A stretch of DNA of 41,671 bases from contig VXLY01000016.1 in assembly GCA_009841335.1 (NCBI GenBank), positions 55,102 to 96,772 of the forward strand. The letters are read 5' to 3'. Positions within the stretch are counted from its first letter, which is position 1. Each line of letters opens with the position of its first letter. Of the stretch, positions 18,442 through 27,369 are shown piece after piece. The notes beneath the pieces were generated by a model that was not told where the DNA came from, did not search any database, and saw nothing but the letters and a program-made list of their open reading frames with translations. A program made the translations under genes and the position numbers. Origin of the DNA: Rhodothermaceae bacterium. GTDB lineage: Bacteria; Bacteroidota; Rhodothermia; Rhodothermales; Bin80.

Positions 18442-19647
18442 ATGAGACGTTTACTTTTAGTTGTTGCACTGGCCTTTGCCGTTCAGGGGATTGTTCCTGA
18501 GAGCCAAGCGCAGCTCCGCAGGGCCAACCGGGCACTTGAGCGGGGGGATACTGAGGAGGCGCTAAACTTGGCAAATGAGATGCTGGAAGAAGATCCGGAT
18601 GACCACAGGGTCTGGAACCTGCTGGCACGTATTCACGGCACTCAGGCTTCAGCAAGCCCAATGGATGAGTACCTGATGCATGTAGAGGCAATGATAGAGG
18701 CCTACAACAAAGTCGTTGAACTTCGACCCCAGGAGGAATCCGACATAGGAAACAGGGTGACAATCTTCTACATGCAAACATTCAACAAGGGCATTGAGGA
18801 GTTCAATAACGCCCAGGCTGCAGTAGATGACAGCGAATTGCGGGTAGAGCATTACCGGAATTCGGCAAAACATTTTCGGGCGTCCGCGATCGCACTCCCC
18901 GACTCAGTGGGGGCTTATGTGAATTGGGCCTATGCCTCCCTTGGAGCTGGAGACGAATTGGAGTCGGTTGAGCCCATGGTAACGGCACTTGAATTTGGAG
19001 GGCCAGATGAAACTCTGTATGATCTTTTGGCCAGGGTATACCTGACCAACGGTATGGAAGCGGATGCCCTGCCACTACTGGAGGAGGCGGTTGAAGCGTT
19101 TCCGGAGAACGCAGACCTGCAAAACTACCTGCTCAACGCCTACGCCACTACAGGACAAAATGACCGCGCACTGGAGCAATATGCCGGAGCAGTTGAAAAT
19201 GACCCTGGGAACGCGATATATCGCTACAATTACGGGTCGTTGCTTTTGCAGGCGGAGCGGTTTGACGAGGCCATAGAGCAGCTTCAGGAGGCTGTGAATC
19301 TGGACGAAGCTTACATTGATGCCTACTACAACCTGGGGGCGGCCTATATCAACAAGGCGAATGCCGTTCAGCAGGAAATCAATACTCTTGACGACGATAT
19401 GCGTGCGCGGCGTGACGAGCTATCGGAAGAGGAGGAGCAGGCTATTTCAGATAAGATTGATGAGCTTGCGGCGGATCGCAGGAGCTTGTATGAGGTTTCT
19501 ATTGGTCCGCTGGAGAGTGCAAAAAGGTATGCCGAGATGGAAGACGGCCGCTCTGTGCAGGAAATCTGTGCCGCCCTGTTCCAGGCCTATGCTCAGACTG
19601 GCCAGGAGGACAAGGCCACTGCACTAAGTGAGTGTGCCGGTATGTAG
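18442..19647 (+). CDS. Exported tetratricopeptide-repeat protein
   Basis: A 401-residue acidic protein with an N-terminal signal peptide (hydrophobic 4-16, cleavage near SQAQ) and multiple TPR helix pairs. Clear repeat cores are GDTEEALNLANEMLEEDPDD, GMEADALPLLEEAVEAFPEN, GQNDRALEQYAGAVENDPGN and ERFDEAIEQLQEAVNLDEAY. A charged helical, possibly coiled-coil segment follows (about 308-345, rich in Glu, Asp and Arg). It probably works in the periplasm or at the envelope as a scaffold; the partner is unknown. The gene stands alone with its own 341-bp leader, and its last 24 bp overlap the convergent glycosyltransferase gene. Confidence 0.82.
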   Translation: MRRLLLVVALAFAVQGIVPESQAQLRRANRALERGDTEEALNLANEMLEEDPDDHRVWNLLARIHGTQASASPMDEYLMHVEAMIEAYNKVVELRPQEESDIGNRVTIFYMQTFNKGIEEFNNAQAAVDDSELRVEHYRNSAKHFRASAIALPDSVGAYVNWAYASLGAGDELESVEPMVTALEFGGPDETLYDLLARVYLTNGMEADALPLLEEAVEAFPENADLQNYLLNAYATTGQNDRALEQYAGAVENDPGNAIYRYNYGSLLLQAERFDEAIEQLQEAVNLDEAYIDAYYNLGAAYINKANAVQQEINTLDDDMRARRDELSEEEEQAISDKIDELAADRRSLYEVSIGPLESAKRYAEMEDGRSVQEICAALFQAYAQTGQEDKATALSECAGM

Positions 19648-20709
19648 CTCACGAAGTTTCCTGACATAAAGCTCTGCAACGTTAGGCCATCCAAAGTTGA
19701 CGGTAGTGTGCTCCCGGGTACGCGCGCGCGCCGTCGGTGTGGTCGGGCTGTTAAGGATAGCATCGGCAAATCCAGTCGAGTCGCCGCTTTTGACGAGGTG
19801 ACCGTTTACTCCGTCCGTGATCACATCTTGAATGCCTTCCAGATTAGCTGCTATCGCAGGCGTTCCGCACGCGCCGGCTTCAAGCATCACGACGCCAAAC
19901 CCTTCCATGTCTCCTCTGACCGGGATATTGGGCATGACCAGTAAATCCGAATCACAGTAAAGTTTTACGAGATCCTCATCAGAGCAGCGCCCAAGCAAAC
20001 GTACGCGTCCCTCAAGACCGTGTCGCTTTATGGCCTGCTGAATAGCCTCGCCTTCCGGTCCGGACCCGGCAATTCTATACTCAACATTTGCGGGCAGCTT
20101 GGGCATTACTTGGTCAATAAACCAGGCAAAACCCTTTCGTTTGACCAAGCGACCAACGCTTGCTAGACGCAGTGATGTGCCCCCGCTTCCGGTTCCGATC
20201 CTGTATCTCGATAATGCGACCCCATTGGGGATCACACAGATGCGGGGAGAAGGCATATCTCGTTTAGCACATTCAGCACCCGTAGCCCGACTTACGGGTA
20301 GCACGAGGTCCAAGGCCTTTAGTGTGCGGCGAACCTGGAGCATTTGGTATATGCCGGGAAGCGTTATGTCACGTCCGTGTGCAATCGCCGCCAGCCTGAT
20401 ATTTGCGGCGTTACATGGTCTTCGGACGAGGGTGGCAAGTGCACCGGTAACCATTGAAGAGAACAGCACCACATCAACCTCTCTCCGTATAGAAATCCTG
20501 TGCAGGCGCGCTGCAGTGCTCGCAAGCCAGGGGACACACTGCACGTGGTGCCATTTCCATGCACTGCGAAGCACCAGTTGCTGATATTGTACATCATCTC
20601 TGGCAGACAACGCATCCGCCAGTTCCACAGCAACGCGCTGCATCCCTCCAATACTTTCGAGGGGCCTGTTCTCCGGGGGGAACGAGTGAGAAACAAAGAG
20701 TAGACGCAC
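19624..20709 (-). CDS. GT4-family glycosyltransferase
   Basis: A 361-residue GT-B fold enzyme. The N-terminal domain opens with MRLLFVSHSFPPENRP and a GGMQR loop typical of GT4. The C-terminal domain holds the nucleotide-sugar site: ASVGRLVKRKGF, GSGPEG, and the E-x7-E motif in EGFGVVMLEAGACGTPAIA. The sugar donor and acceptor cannot be read from the sequence. It starts 2 bp after the upstream GT4 gene, so the two are probably one operon making a glycolipid or a surface glycan. Its 3' end overlaps the convergent TPR gene by 24 bp. Confidence 0.88.
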   Translation of the reverse strand: MRLLFVSHSFPPENRPLESIGGMQRVAVELADALSARDDVQYQQLVLRSAWKWHHVQCVPWLASTAARLHRISIRREVDVVLFSSMVTGALATLVRRPCNAANIRLAAIAHGRDITLPGIYQMLQVRRTLKALDLVLPVSRATGAECAKRDMPSPRICVIPNGVALSRYRIGTGSGGTSLRLASVGRLVKRKGFAWFIDQVMPKLPANVEYRIAGSGPEGEAIQQAIKRHGLEGRVRLLGRCSDEDLVKLYCDSDLLVMPNIPVRGDMEGFGVVMLEAGACGTPAIAANLEGIQDVITDGVNGHLVKSGDSTGFADAILNSPTTPTARARTREHTTVNFGWPNVAELYVRKLRELHTGTLT

Positions 20710-20711
20710 AG

Positions 20712-21983
20712 CTAAGCAACTGCCTTTCGTGCAGGGACGTTTACGGCTGCGCCATTTGCCGCAACACCGTTGCCACCATCTCCGTTACGCTTGTTCCAGA
20801 TCTCCTCATAGTAACTGGCAAGGTGTCCCATAACATTTTTCCACTCGAAGGCCTCTGCACGTGAGCGCGCGGCCTTCCCCATCTTTATCCTCAATGTGGG
20901 GTCGGAAATGAGAGTTTCTACATGTGCGAGGAAAGCCGGGGTGTCATTTGGGGGGGCCAGATAGCCAGTCTTGCCGTCCATAACTAGGAGGTCACTGCCG
21001 GCAGCGTCCGCACACACTGTCGGAAGCCCAGAAGCCATGGCCTCCAACGTCACATTGCCAAAGGTCTCGGTGTCACTGGGAAACAGGAAGATGTCACTTG
21101 AAGCATAAGCGGACGACAGTTCTTCTCCATGCAGAGGACCAGTAAAAACAGTGTCCGTGAGCCGCTCTTTCAGGTTATCACGGACCGGACCATCACCAAC
21201 TACCAAGCTTTGATGCGGAATACCCTGTGTTTTGAGGCCCTCGATTACTTCGGCAAAAACGGATAGCTTTTTCTCCCAGACTAGTCGGCCCACATAAGTC
21301 ACAATAACATCCTTTTCGGCAAAGCCGTGTGCCAAGCGCCATTCAAGGCTGCGGTGATCAGGAGAAAACCGCTGCGCATCCACGCCTCGGGCCCAGACCT
21401 TTAACCCGTTTGTAATGCCTTGTGCCCGAAGCTCGTCGCCAATGCTGGGTGATGGGACGTAAATGTGCTCAACCTGAGTATAGAACCAGCGCCCGTATTT
21501 CCATGCCGTATTCTCCAGGAAGTCCATACGGTACAGTGGGTTATACGACGCAAAGTGTTTCAGGTATGCGGCAAAATGCGTATGAAAGGAAGATACAACT
21601 GGTACCTCCCGTGACTTTGCCCACTTGAGTGCCTGTGCTCCCGCATAGTCTGGGGTGGCAATGTGTACCAGATCCGGATCAAAGGCTTCCAGACTGGACC
21701 AGCCCTTCCGTGAAAGGCCAACCGTAAGCCGGTAGTCGCTGCGGCCAGGAAATGGAATGGAGGGCACCGAGATGAGAGTTCCGGTGTGACGCACAGCAGG
21801 GGGATTTTTATTGGTAGTAGGAGCGAAAACCAGAACTTTGGCCCCCCTGTTCTCCAAGTAGAGAACCAGTCGATTGAGCGTTAGCGCAACGCCATCCGAG
21901 ATGTGGTTGTAGGCTCCCGCAAACAACGCAATTCGCCGTCCAGCAACGGGCGCATGGACATTCATCTCAGTCAGTGGCGTCAT
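20712..21983 (-). CDS. GT4-family glycosyltransferase, SqdX/mannosyltransferase-like
   Basis: A 423-residue GT-B glycosyltransferase. The N-terminal acceptor domain has GAYNHISDGVALTLNRL and the SSFHTHF motif seen in SqdX/MgtA/PimB-type glycolipid enzymes. The C-terminal domain has YVGRLVWEKK, VGDGPVRDNL and the E-x7-E signature ETFGNVTLEAMASGLP. The resemblance suggests transfer of a sugar to diacylglycerol or a lipid carrier, but no sqdB or other pathway gene is next to it, so the product is not assigned. The C-terminus ends in a short alanine/valine tail. It sits 79 bp downstream of uvrA. Confidence 0.85.
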   Translation of the reverse strand: MTPLTEMNVHAPVAGRRIALFAGAYNHISDGVALTLNRLVLYLENRGAKVLVFAPTTNKNPPAVRHTGTLISVPSIPFPGRSDYRLTVGLSRKGWSSLEAFDPDLVHIATPDYAGAQALKWAKSREVPVVSSFHTHFAAYLKHFASYNPLYRMDFLENTAWKYGRWFYTQVEHIYVPSPSIGDELRAQGITNGLKVWARGVDAQRFSPDHRSLEWRLAHGFAEKDVIVTYVGRLVWEKKLSVFAEVIEGLKTQGIPHQSLVVGDGPVRDNLKERLTDTVFTGPLHGEELSSAYASSDIFLFPSDTETFGNVTLEAMASGLPTVCADAAGSDLLVMDGKTGYLAPPNDTPAFLAHVETLISDPTLRIKMGKAARSRAEAFEWKNVMGHLASYYEEIWNKRNGDGGNGVAANGAAVNVPARKAVA

Positions 21984-22062
21984 AGCGGTGCCCCATAGGA
22001 CATTTTTAACAGAGGTACTCCAAAGGCAGTCGCCGCGAAATGAGAAAAAGTAACAGATGCAT

Positions 22063-24927
22063 TCAGGCGACTACTTTTCTGGACGCAAGAAGCGGCCTCA
22101 GAAATCGTCCCGTGTGGCTCTCAGGGACCTGGGCAACCTCCTCAGGAGTACCCGCTGCAACAATATATCCACCGTCGGCCCCACCTTCAGGTCCCAGGTC
22201 AATGATGTAGTCAGCACATTTGAGCATGTCCAGATTGTGTTCAACGACCACGACAGTGTGCCCGGCATCAGTGAGTTGCTGAAATGCGAAAATAAGCTTC
22301 TGGATATCCACAAAATGCAGCCCTGTCGTGGGTTCGTCAAATACATATAGTGTACGCCGATCTACGCGGTGCGCGATACAACTTGCCAGTTTGATTCGCT
22401 GTGCCTCGCCGCCGGAAAGCGTTGGGGACGGCTGCCCCAGAGTTACATAGCCCAGCCCGATGGTTTTGAAGGGCACGAGCAGCTGGCACAGGCGAGGGGA
22501 GTCGTGAAAGAATTCCAGCGCCTCATCAACGGACATATTGAGCACATCATGGATGTTTTTTCCCTTGTAAAGCACATCCAAGGTTGACTCCTTATACCGT
22601 GTACCATTGCATTCTTCGCAGGGTAAGTAGAGATCGGCGAGGAATTGCATCTGTATCCTGATTGTACCTTCCCCCCTGCATTCCTCACACCGACCACCGG
22701 GGACGTTGAATGAAAAATGTCCTGGCGTGTACCTGTGAATCTGTGCCTGATCGGTTTTTGCAAAAATACTTCGGATGACTTCAAAAGCTTTAACATAGGT
22801 CACAAGGTTCGAGCGGGACGAGCGGCCGATCGGTGACTGGTCAACCATCCGTACATGCCAGAGATTTGAAGGTACTCTAATGGACTGGTATGGTGTAGGG
22901 TCCGGATCCACATGATACTCTCCCAGGTTGTGTTCCAGTCCTTTGTAAAGTGTTTCCTGGACCAGTGAGGATTTTCCTGAACCGCTGACGCCGGATACGC
23001 AAGTAATTAATCCCACGGGGAATGCGACATCCAGCTGCTTTAGATTGTTGACATATGCACCCTTGATTTCGACCTTGCTTGTCCAGTTGGGCTTGCGACG
23101 TTCGTGCGGGAGAGGGATCTGTTTTCGCCCGCTCAAGTAGGTTCCAGTCGCAGACTTTTTGTCCCTCAGCATCTGGTCTAGGGATCCATTGAATATTACT
23201 TTACCGCCCCGCGCACCTGATTCAGGTCCGAGGTCTACGATATAGTTTGCACTGCGGATTACGTCTGCATCATGTTCTACGACGATGACGGTATTGCCCA
23301 GATCACGCATTCGCTCAAGGATTCGGATGAGGCGCAAAGTATCACGGGGATGTAAACCAATCGTGGGTTCATCAAGGACATAGAGTGCGCCGACCAGTGC
23401 ACTCCCCAAAGCTGTGGCGAGGCGGATGCGTTGGCTCTCGCCTCCACTGAGAGACATGGAAGGCCTTCCGAGCGTTACGTAGTCAAGTCCCACATCAACC
23501 AAAAATCGTAAGCGTTTGCGGATTTCTTCAAGCAGAATGCCTCCAACGTCCTGTTCGTGTTGTGTGAGTGCGAGATCGTTAAAAAATTCCTTGGCCTCGC
23601 GGATGGTCATTTGTATGATCTCACCGATACTCATGCCGCCGATTTGCACGTAGAGTGCTTCCTTCCGAAGACGGGTACCCTCGCATCTGGCACAGACGCC
23701 AAAAGCAGCAAATTTGTTATAGTGAAACCTGAACGCTTTGCGTCGAAGATGCTCTTTCAGGTATTTGAAGAAACTGAAAATACCTTTGTAGGAGCCGTCG
23801 CCATGCCAAAGAAGGTGTGTATCTACTTCCGGCAGGTCGCGGTACGGTGTATGTGTGCTAATCCCGCGACCTCTGGCAAAGGAAAGCATGTGATTCTTGA
23901 TCTCATCCCAGGCCGGTTCCCCCTCAAAGGGAGCCACGGCTCCTTCTTCAAGCGTCAGGCTCTGATCGGGGATCACCAGATCCCGAACCGCGCCTTTTGT
24001 TCGTCCGTGGCCGTTACAAGTAGGACAAGCACCCAGAGGGCTGTTGAATGAGAACAGGTTGGGCACCAGGCTTGGAAAGTGCATGCCGTCGCATTCCAGC
24101 CGGTCACTGAAATCCAGACGAGATTCCACAAACTCCGTGGAGGCAGGCGAAGGTATTATGACAGAGCAGTAGCCACCGCCCTCCTGGAAAGCTGCTTCCA
24201 CCGAGTCTGCTATACGGCTGGTGATTTGCTCATCGCCCTGCCGGACAACAAGTCGATCAAGCAGGAACAAGGCAGAATCCAGGTCAATCCGCTCCTCCTC
24301 AGCAAGAGCACTTACCTTTTCAGGATCCACGAACTCCAAATGCTTCTCGTGAACTAGGAGTAGCCGATGAAACCCCCTCTCAAAAAGAACATCTACCCCC
24401 AGCCAGCTAAGATGATGTTTTGGGATTGGAAAGGTCAGAAGAAATCGTGTGCCGTCCGGAAGTGTTGATTGCAACGTGTTTGCTACCGAGCGGGGGGAAT
24501 CCCGTAAGACCGTGCGACCACTGATCGGAGATATCGTTTTTCCGATCTGAGCGAAGAGCATACGCAGGTGGTCATAGAGTTCAGTTTGTGTAGCAACTGT
24601 GGACCGGGGGTTTTTGGATAGTGACTGCTGCTCAATAGCAATGGCGGGTGCGAGGCCTGCGATCAGGTCTACATCCGGCTTGTCCATACGCTCGAGAAAC
24701 TGGCGCGCATAGGAACTCAAGCTCTCCATATAGCGTCGCTGACCTTCTGCAAAAATAGTGTCGAAAGCCAGGCTTGACTTGCCTGAACCGGATGGTCCCG
24801 TTACAACGACAATGCGACGCTTGGGCAGCGTCAGGTCGATATTCTTCAAATTGTGTTGGCGGGCTCCCCGAATACTGATGTAGTCGCGAGGGCTTGGATG
24901 AGACATCTGCATCGGGTCAAAAACCAC
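22063..24927 (-). CDS. uvrA: Excinuclease ABC subunit A
   Basis: A 954-residue damage-recognition ATPase of nucleotide excision repair. The first Walker A is GPSGSGKSSLAFDT; ABC signatures SLSGGESQRIRLA and TLSGGEAQRIKLA precede Walker B segments LYVLDEPTIGLHP and LYVFDEPTTGLHF. The second zinc module has two CxxC pairs (GGRCEECRGEG and LPCEECNGTRY). The first zinc module is incomplete: GACPTC is present but the upstream pair is replaced by LECDGM. The segment GKTISPISGRTV is the form seen in Bacteroidota UvrA. The open frame starts at GTG 24927, but ATG 24912 or 24906 are equally plausible. Upstream lies a 282-bp gap (24928-25209) with no clear feature. Confidence 0.97.
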   Translation of the reverse strand: MVFDPMQMSHPSPRDYISIRGARQHNLKNIDLTLPKRRIVVVTGPSGSGKSSLAFDTIFAEGQRRYMESLSSYARQFLERMDKPDVDLIAGLAPAIAIEQQSLSKNPRSTVATQTELYDHLRMLFAQIGKTISPISGRTVLRDSPRSVANTLQSTLPDGTRFLLTFPIPKHHLSWLGVDVLFERGFHRLLLVHEKHLEFVDPEKVSALAEEERIDLDSALFLLDRLVVRQGDEQITSRIADSVEAAFQEGGGYCSVIIPSPASTEFVESRLDFSDRLECDGMHFPSLVPNLFSFNSPLGACPTCNGHGRTKGAVRDLVIPDQSLTLEEGAVAPFEGEPAWDEIKNHMLSFARGRGISTHTPYRDLPEVDTHLLWHGDGSYKGIFSFFKYLKEHLRRKAFRFHYNKFAAFGVCARCEGTRLRKEALYVQIGGMSIGEIIQMTIREAKEFFNDLALTQHEQDVGGILLEEIRKRLRFLVDVGLDYVTLGRPSMSLSGGESQRIRLATALGSALVGALYVLDEPTIGLHPRDTLRLIRILERMRDLGNTVIVVEHDADVIRSANYIVDLGPESGARGGKVIFNGSLDQMLRDKKSATGTYLSGRKQIPLPHERRKPNWTSKVEIKGAYVNNLKQLDVAFPVGLITCVSGVSGSGKSSLVQETLYKGLEHNLGEYHVDPDPTPYQSIRVPSNLWHVRMVDQSPIGRSSRSNLVTYVKAFEVIRSIFAKTDQAQIHRYTPGHFSFNVPGGRCEECRGEGTIRIQMQFLADLYLPCEECNGTRYKESTLDVLYKGKNIHDVLNMSVDEALEFFHDSPRLCQLLVPFKTIGLGYVTLGQPSPTLSGGEAQRIKLASCIAHRVDRRTLYVFDEPTTGLHFVDIQKLIFAFQQLTDAGHTVVVVEHNLDMLKCADYIIDLGPEGGADGGYIVAAGTPEEVAQVPESHTGRFLRPLLASRKVVA

Positions 24928-25209
24928 TTCTACGCAAATCCAGAATACTTCTCCCCAAGGTAGAGGATGTAATCAGGACAACCATTCAATTATTATGATT
25001 CAGCCAGTGCGAGGGAGCACGGTGTTCATACGGCCTGAAAAATTAATCTTGCTCAGGTCAAACATGAAAGTCACGGCTGAGCAATTTGGGCTCAAAAGTA
25101 GTATGAGTCCATCCCTCCACGCACAATCCATTGGCTTGCGCATTTCGGCAAACTCGCAACACAAATACTAAGCCGGTTACGTTGAAGCAAGAGGCCTTGC
25201 CCAGAAAAG

Positions 25210-25998
25210 TCAGGTAGTGCTTGCTGTCCGGCTGCCTTGTTCAACATCCTTTGCAGCCTGGATAATCTGGCCGAAAACATCGGCATTGAGGCTTGCACCT
25301 CCAATCAAGCCTCCATCTACATCTTTCTCGCTCAAGAGGTCCTTTGCATTTGTAGGCGTCATGCTTCCCCCATAGAGAATGTGCAGCCCACTTGCGATCT
25401 TCTCTCCAAACTGCTGGCGCACAAGTTTACGTATTAGCGCGTGCATATCCTGCGCCTGAACGGGAGATGCAGTTTCCCCCGTACCTATTGCCCACACCGG
25501 TTCATATGCGATAATCAATGCATTTGAGGATGAAAGAGTAAAACCTTCAAGTGCATATTTCACCTGGGAGGCAACAACCTCACGCTCCCTTCCGGCCCTG
25601 CGTTGATCAAGATTCTCTCCGACACAGACAATTGGCACCAATTTCACCTTGATCGCTTTCTTGACCTTTCGATTGACCTCGGCATCTGTTTCCCCAAAGT
25701 GCTGTCGACGCTCCGAGTGTCCGAGAATTACGAAGCGGCATCCCAGAGAATGAAGCATCTCCCCGGAAACCTCCCCGGTGTATGCTCCGCTGCCCAGTGC
25801 ATGCATATTCTGCGCGCCCAAACTTACTCGTGTGCCGTTAAGTACCGTGCCTACGGTGCTCAAAAACACATTCGGCGGACAAACGGTTACTCTTACCACT
25901 CCCGCGTTTTCACTTTCCTGAACCACGCCACGCGCTAGCTCTACGCAAGAGCTCGCGTCGGTATTCATTTTCCAGTTTCCAGCTATAAGCATCTCCAA
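25210..25998 (-). CDS. tpiA: Triose-phosphate isomerase
   Basis: A 262-residue TIM-barrel enzyme that interconverts dihydroxyacetone phosphate and glyceraldehyde 3-phosphate in glycolysis. Visible active-site elements are Lys10 in AGNWKMN, His94 in ILGHSERR and Glu166 in AYEPVWAIGTG, with the phosphate loop GGSMTPTNAKDLL and GGLIGGASL near the end. The open frame begins at TTG 25998; the ATG two codons later (25992) is the more usual start. It lies 9 bp after the redoxin lipoprotein gene and is the last gene of the bcp-gatB-redoxin-tpiA run. The C-terminus has a short tail beyond the usual end. Confidence 0.97.
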   Translation of the reverse strand: MEMLIAGNWKMNTDASSCVELARGVVQESENAGVVRVTVCPPNVFLSTVGTVLNGTRVSLGAQNMHALGSGAYTGEVSGEMLHSLGCRFVILGHSERRQHFGETDAEVNRKVKKAIKVKLVPIVCVGENLDQRRAGREREVVASQVKYALEGFTLSSSNALIIAYEPVWAIGTGETASPVQAQDMHALIRKLVRQQFGEKIASGLHILYGGSMTPTNAKDLLSEKDVDGGLIGGASLNADVFGQIIQAAKDVEQGSRTASTT

Positions 25999-26007
25999 TA
26001 TGATTGA

Positions 26008-27369
26008 TTACTGTTGCTCTGATAGTCTCACCATGTCCTCGTAAAGCGCTGCCATGGTGCCTCCGACGTACTTGTTAACCAGATTGCCCTGAGGATCTAT
26101 CACGTAGCGTGTTGGAAGGACATGTATGTTATATTGCTGCGCAACATGCAGGCCGCCATATACATGTCGTCCTGGTGCAATCCTCTCCTCGAAAAACGCT
26201 TCATTAACCAGTGTATCCGGCTGCATAGAGATCGATACTATTTCCACCTGATCAGCTCCAAGAACGGTAATAATATTATTGCGACCGGGCAGTTCACGTT
26301 GGTACAGATCGTCTTCGGGCCGGTAGAACTCCAAGATTACGTGTTTGCCCCTCAAATCCTGTAGACTCAGAGAGTCTCCATTTGCATCACGGACAGCGAA
26401 GTTGGGGGCTTCCATTCCGGGGAGGAGATTCTGGATTTCGTAGGCTGCCCGTTCGCCCCAAGTGGCCCACTGCGTATCCACAAAATCCTCCTGCATGGTC
26501 TGAGCAACCTCAAGTGCTGCATCGAACTGAGAACTGTCGATATGGGCAAGCACACGTTCCGATGCAATTTCCGCTCTCTGAACGGAGGATTCGGTTCGTT
26601 CTGTTATCTCATCAAACAGGGCTAATGCGGCAGATTGACCTGCTAGGCGAGCTTGAGCATGTCTAGCCGATCGGGCCGCGTCGGTGAACCGTGCATTTGA
26701 ACTCGGAAGCGCACGCATGCGGGCCACCGCGAGGGAATCATTCCAGCCTGATCCCATTACGATCGCCTCCGCAGCAGCCAGTTCACCTGCCATTGAGTTT
26801 GGGAATGTTTGCTGCAAATCCCATAGAATCGTGGTGGTTTGTGAAAAACGGGCGTTTGCGACCTCTTCTTCGTAAGTACCTGACTGCACCAATTCAACCA
26901 GCTCCTGCTCATGTTGAGCGAGCGTATTCTGATACGCCTGCCAAGCCGAGTTTTCCAGCGATCGGATACGCATAGTCCGACCATTCAAAGGAAAGGCAGC
27001 CACCAGCGAAGCTGAGTCGCCATCCGCAATAACAATTCGGCCAGACGCAAGAATCTGCCCGACACGGCTGATCACCAGGCCGTACATTCCCCGTACGGGA
27101 GCAGTCACCTGCATGGAGAAGTAGCCGCTACTATCAGTTACCGCGTAGCCCAGGGTGTCTGGTTCTCCATCCTCACTTTGTGCCACAAGCACCTCAAACC
27201 CGCGGTAATCCTTGGAAGGATTTACTTCCGGGCGTATAGTAATGGTACCTTCAAATGAACTCTGAACGGGTGGAGGACTTTGCTCTGCCCGAGCGCACGA
27301 AAGTCCGGATATCGCAACAATGATACAATACAGTACAGCCCGTCTCATATTGCTGACTGATTCATTCAT
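26008..27369 (-). CDS. Thioredoxin-fold (redoxin) lipoprotein without visible CxxC
   Basis: A 453-residue exported protein. A signal sequence (about 9-24) ends at a possible lipobox around Cys25 (SGLSC). An N-terminal beta-rich DUF4369-like region (about 38-130) is followed by a helical linker (about 135-310) and a C-terminal thioredoxin-like domain from about 313 (APNFAVRDANGDSLSLQDLRGKHVILEFYR). At the place where TlpA-type proteins carry CxxC, this one reads RPEDDLYQRELP with no cysteine, while the LPTRYVIDPQG cis-proline segment is preserved. The only visible Cys residues are at the signal peptide. It overlaps gatB by 8 bp. Likely a periplasmic structural or binding protein rather than an active oxidoreductase. 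Confidence 0.75.
   Translation of the reverse strand: MNESVSNMRRAVLYCIIVAISGLSCARAEQSPPPVQSSFEGTITIRPEVNPSKDYRGFEVLVAQSEDGEPDTLGYAVTDSSGYFSMQVTAPVRGMYGLVISRVGQILASGRIVIADGDSASLVAAFPLNGRTMRIRSLENSAWQAYQNTLAQHEQELVELVQSGTYEEEVANARFSQTTTILWDLQQTFPNSMAGELAAAEAIVMGSGWNDSLAVARMRALPSSNARFTDAARSARHAQARLAGQSAALALFDEITERTESSVQRAEIASERVLAHIDSSQFDAALEVAQTMQEDFVDTQWATWGERAAYEIQNLLPGMEAPNFAVRDANGDSLSLQDLRGKHVILEFYRPEDDLYQRELPGRNNIITVLGADQVEIVSISMQPDTLVNEAFFEERIAPGRHVYGGLHVAQQYNIHVLPTRYVIDPQGNLVNKYVGGTMAALYEDMVRLSEQQ

Noticed and set aside
25092..25304. 70-codon minus-strand open frame beyond tpiA
   Set aside because: It overlaps tpiA in another frame, has no recognisable domain, and the composition is not protein-like.
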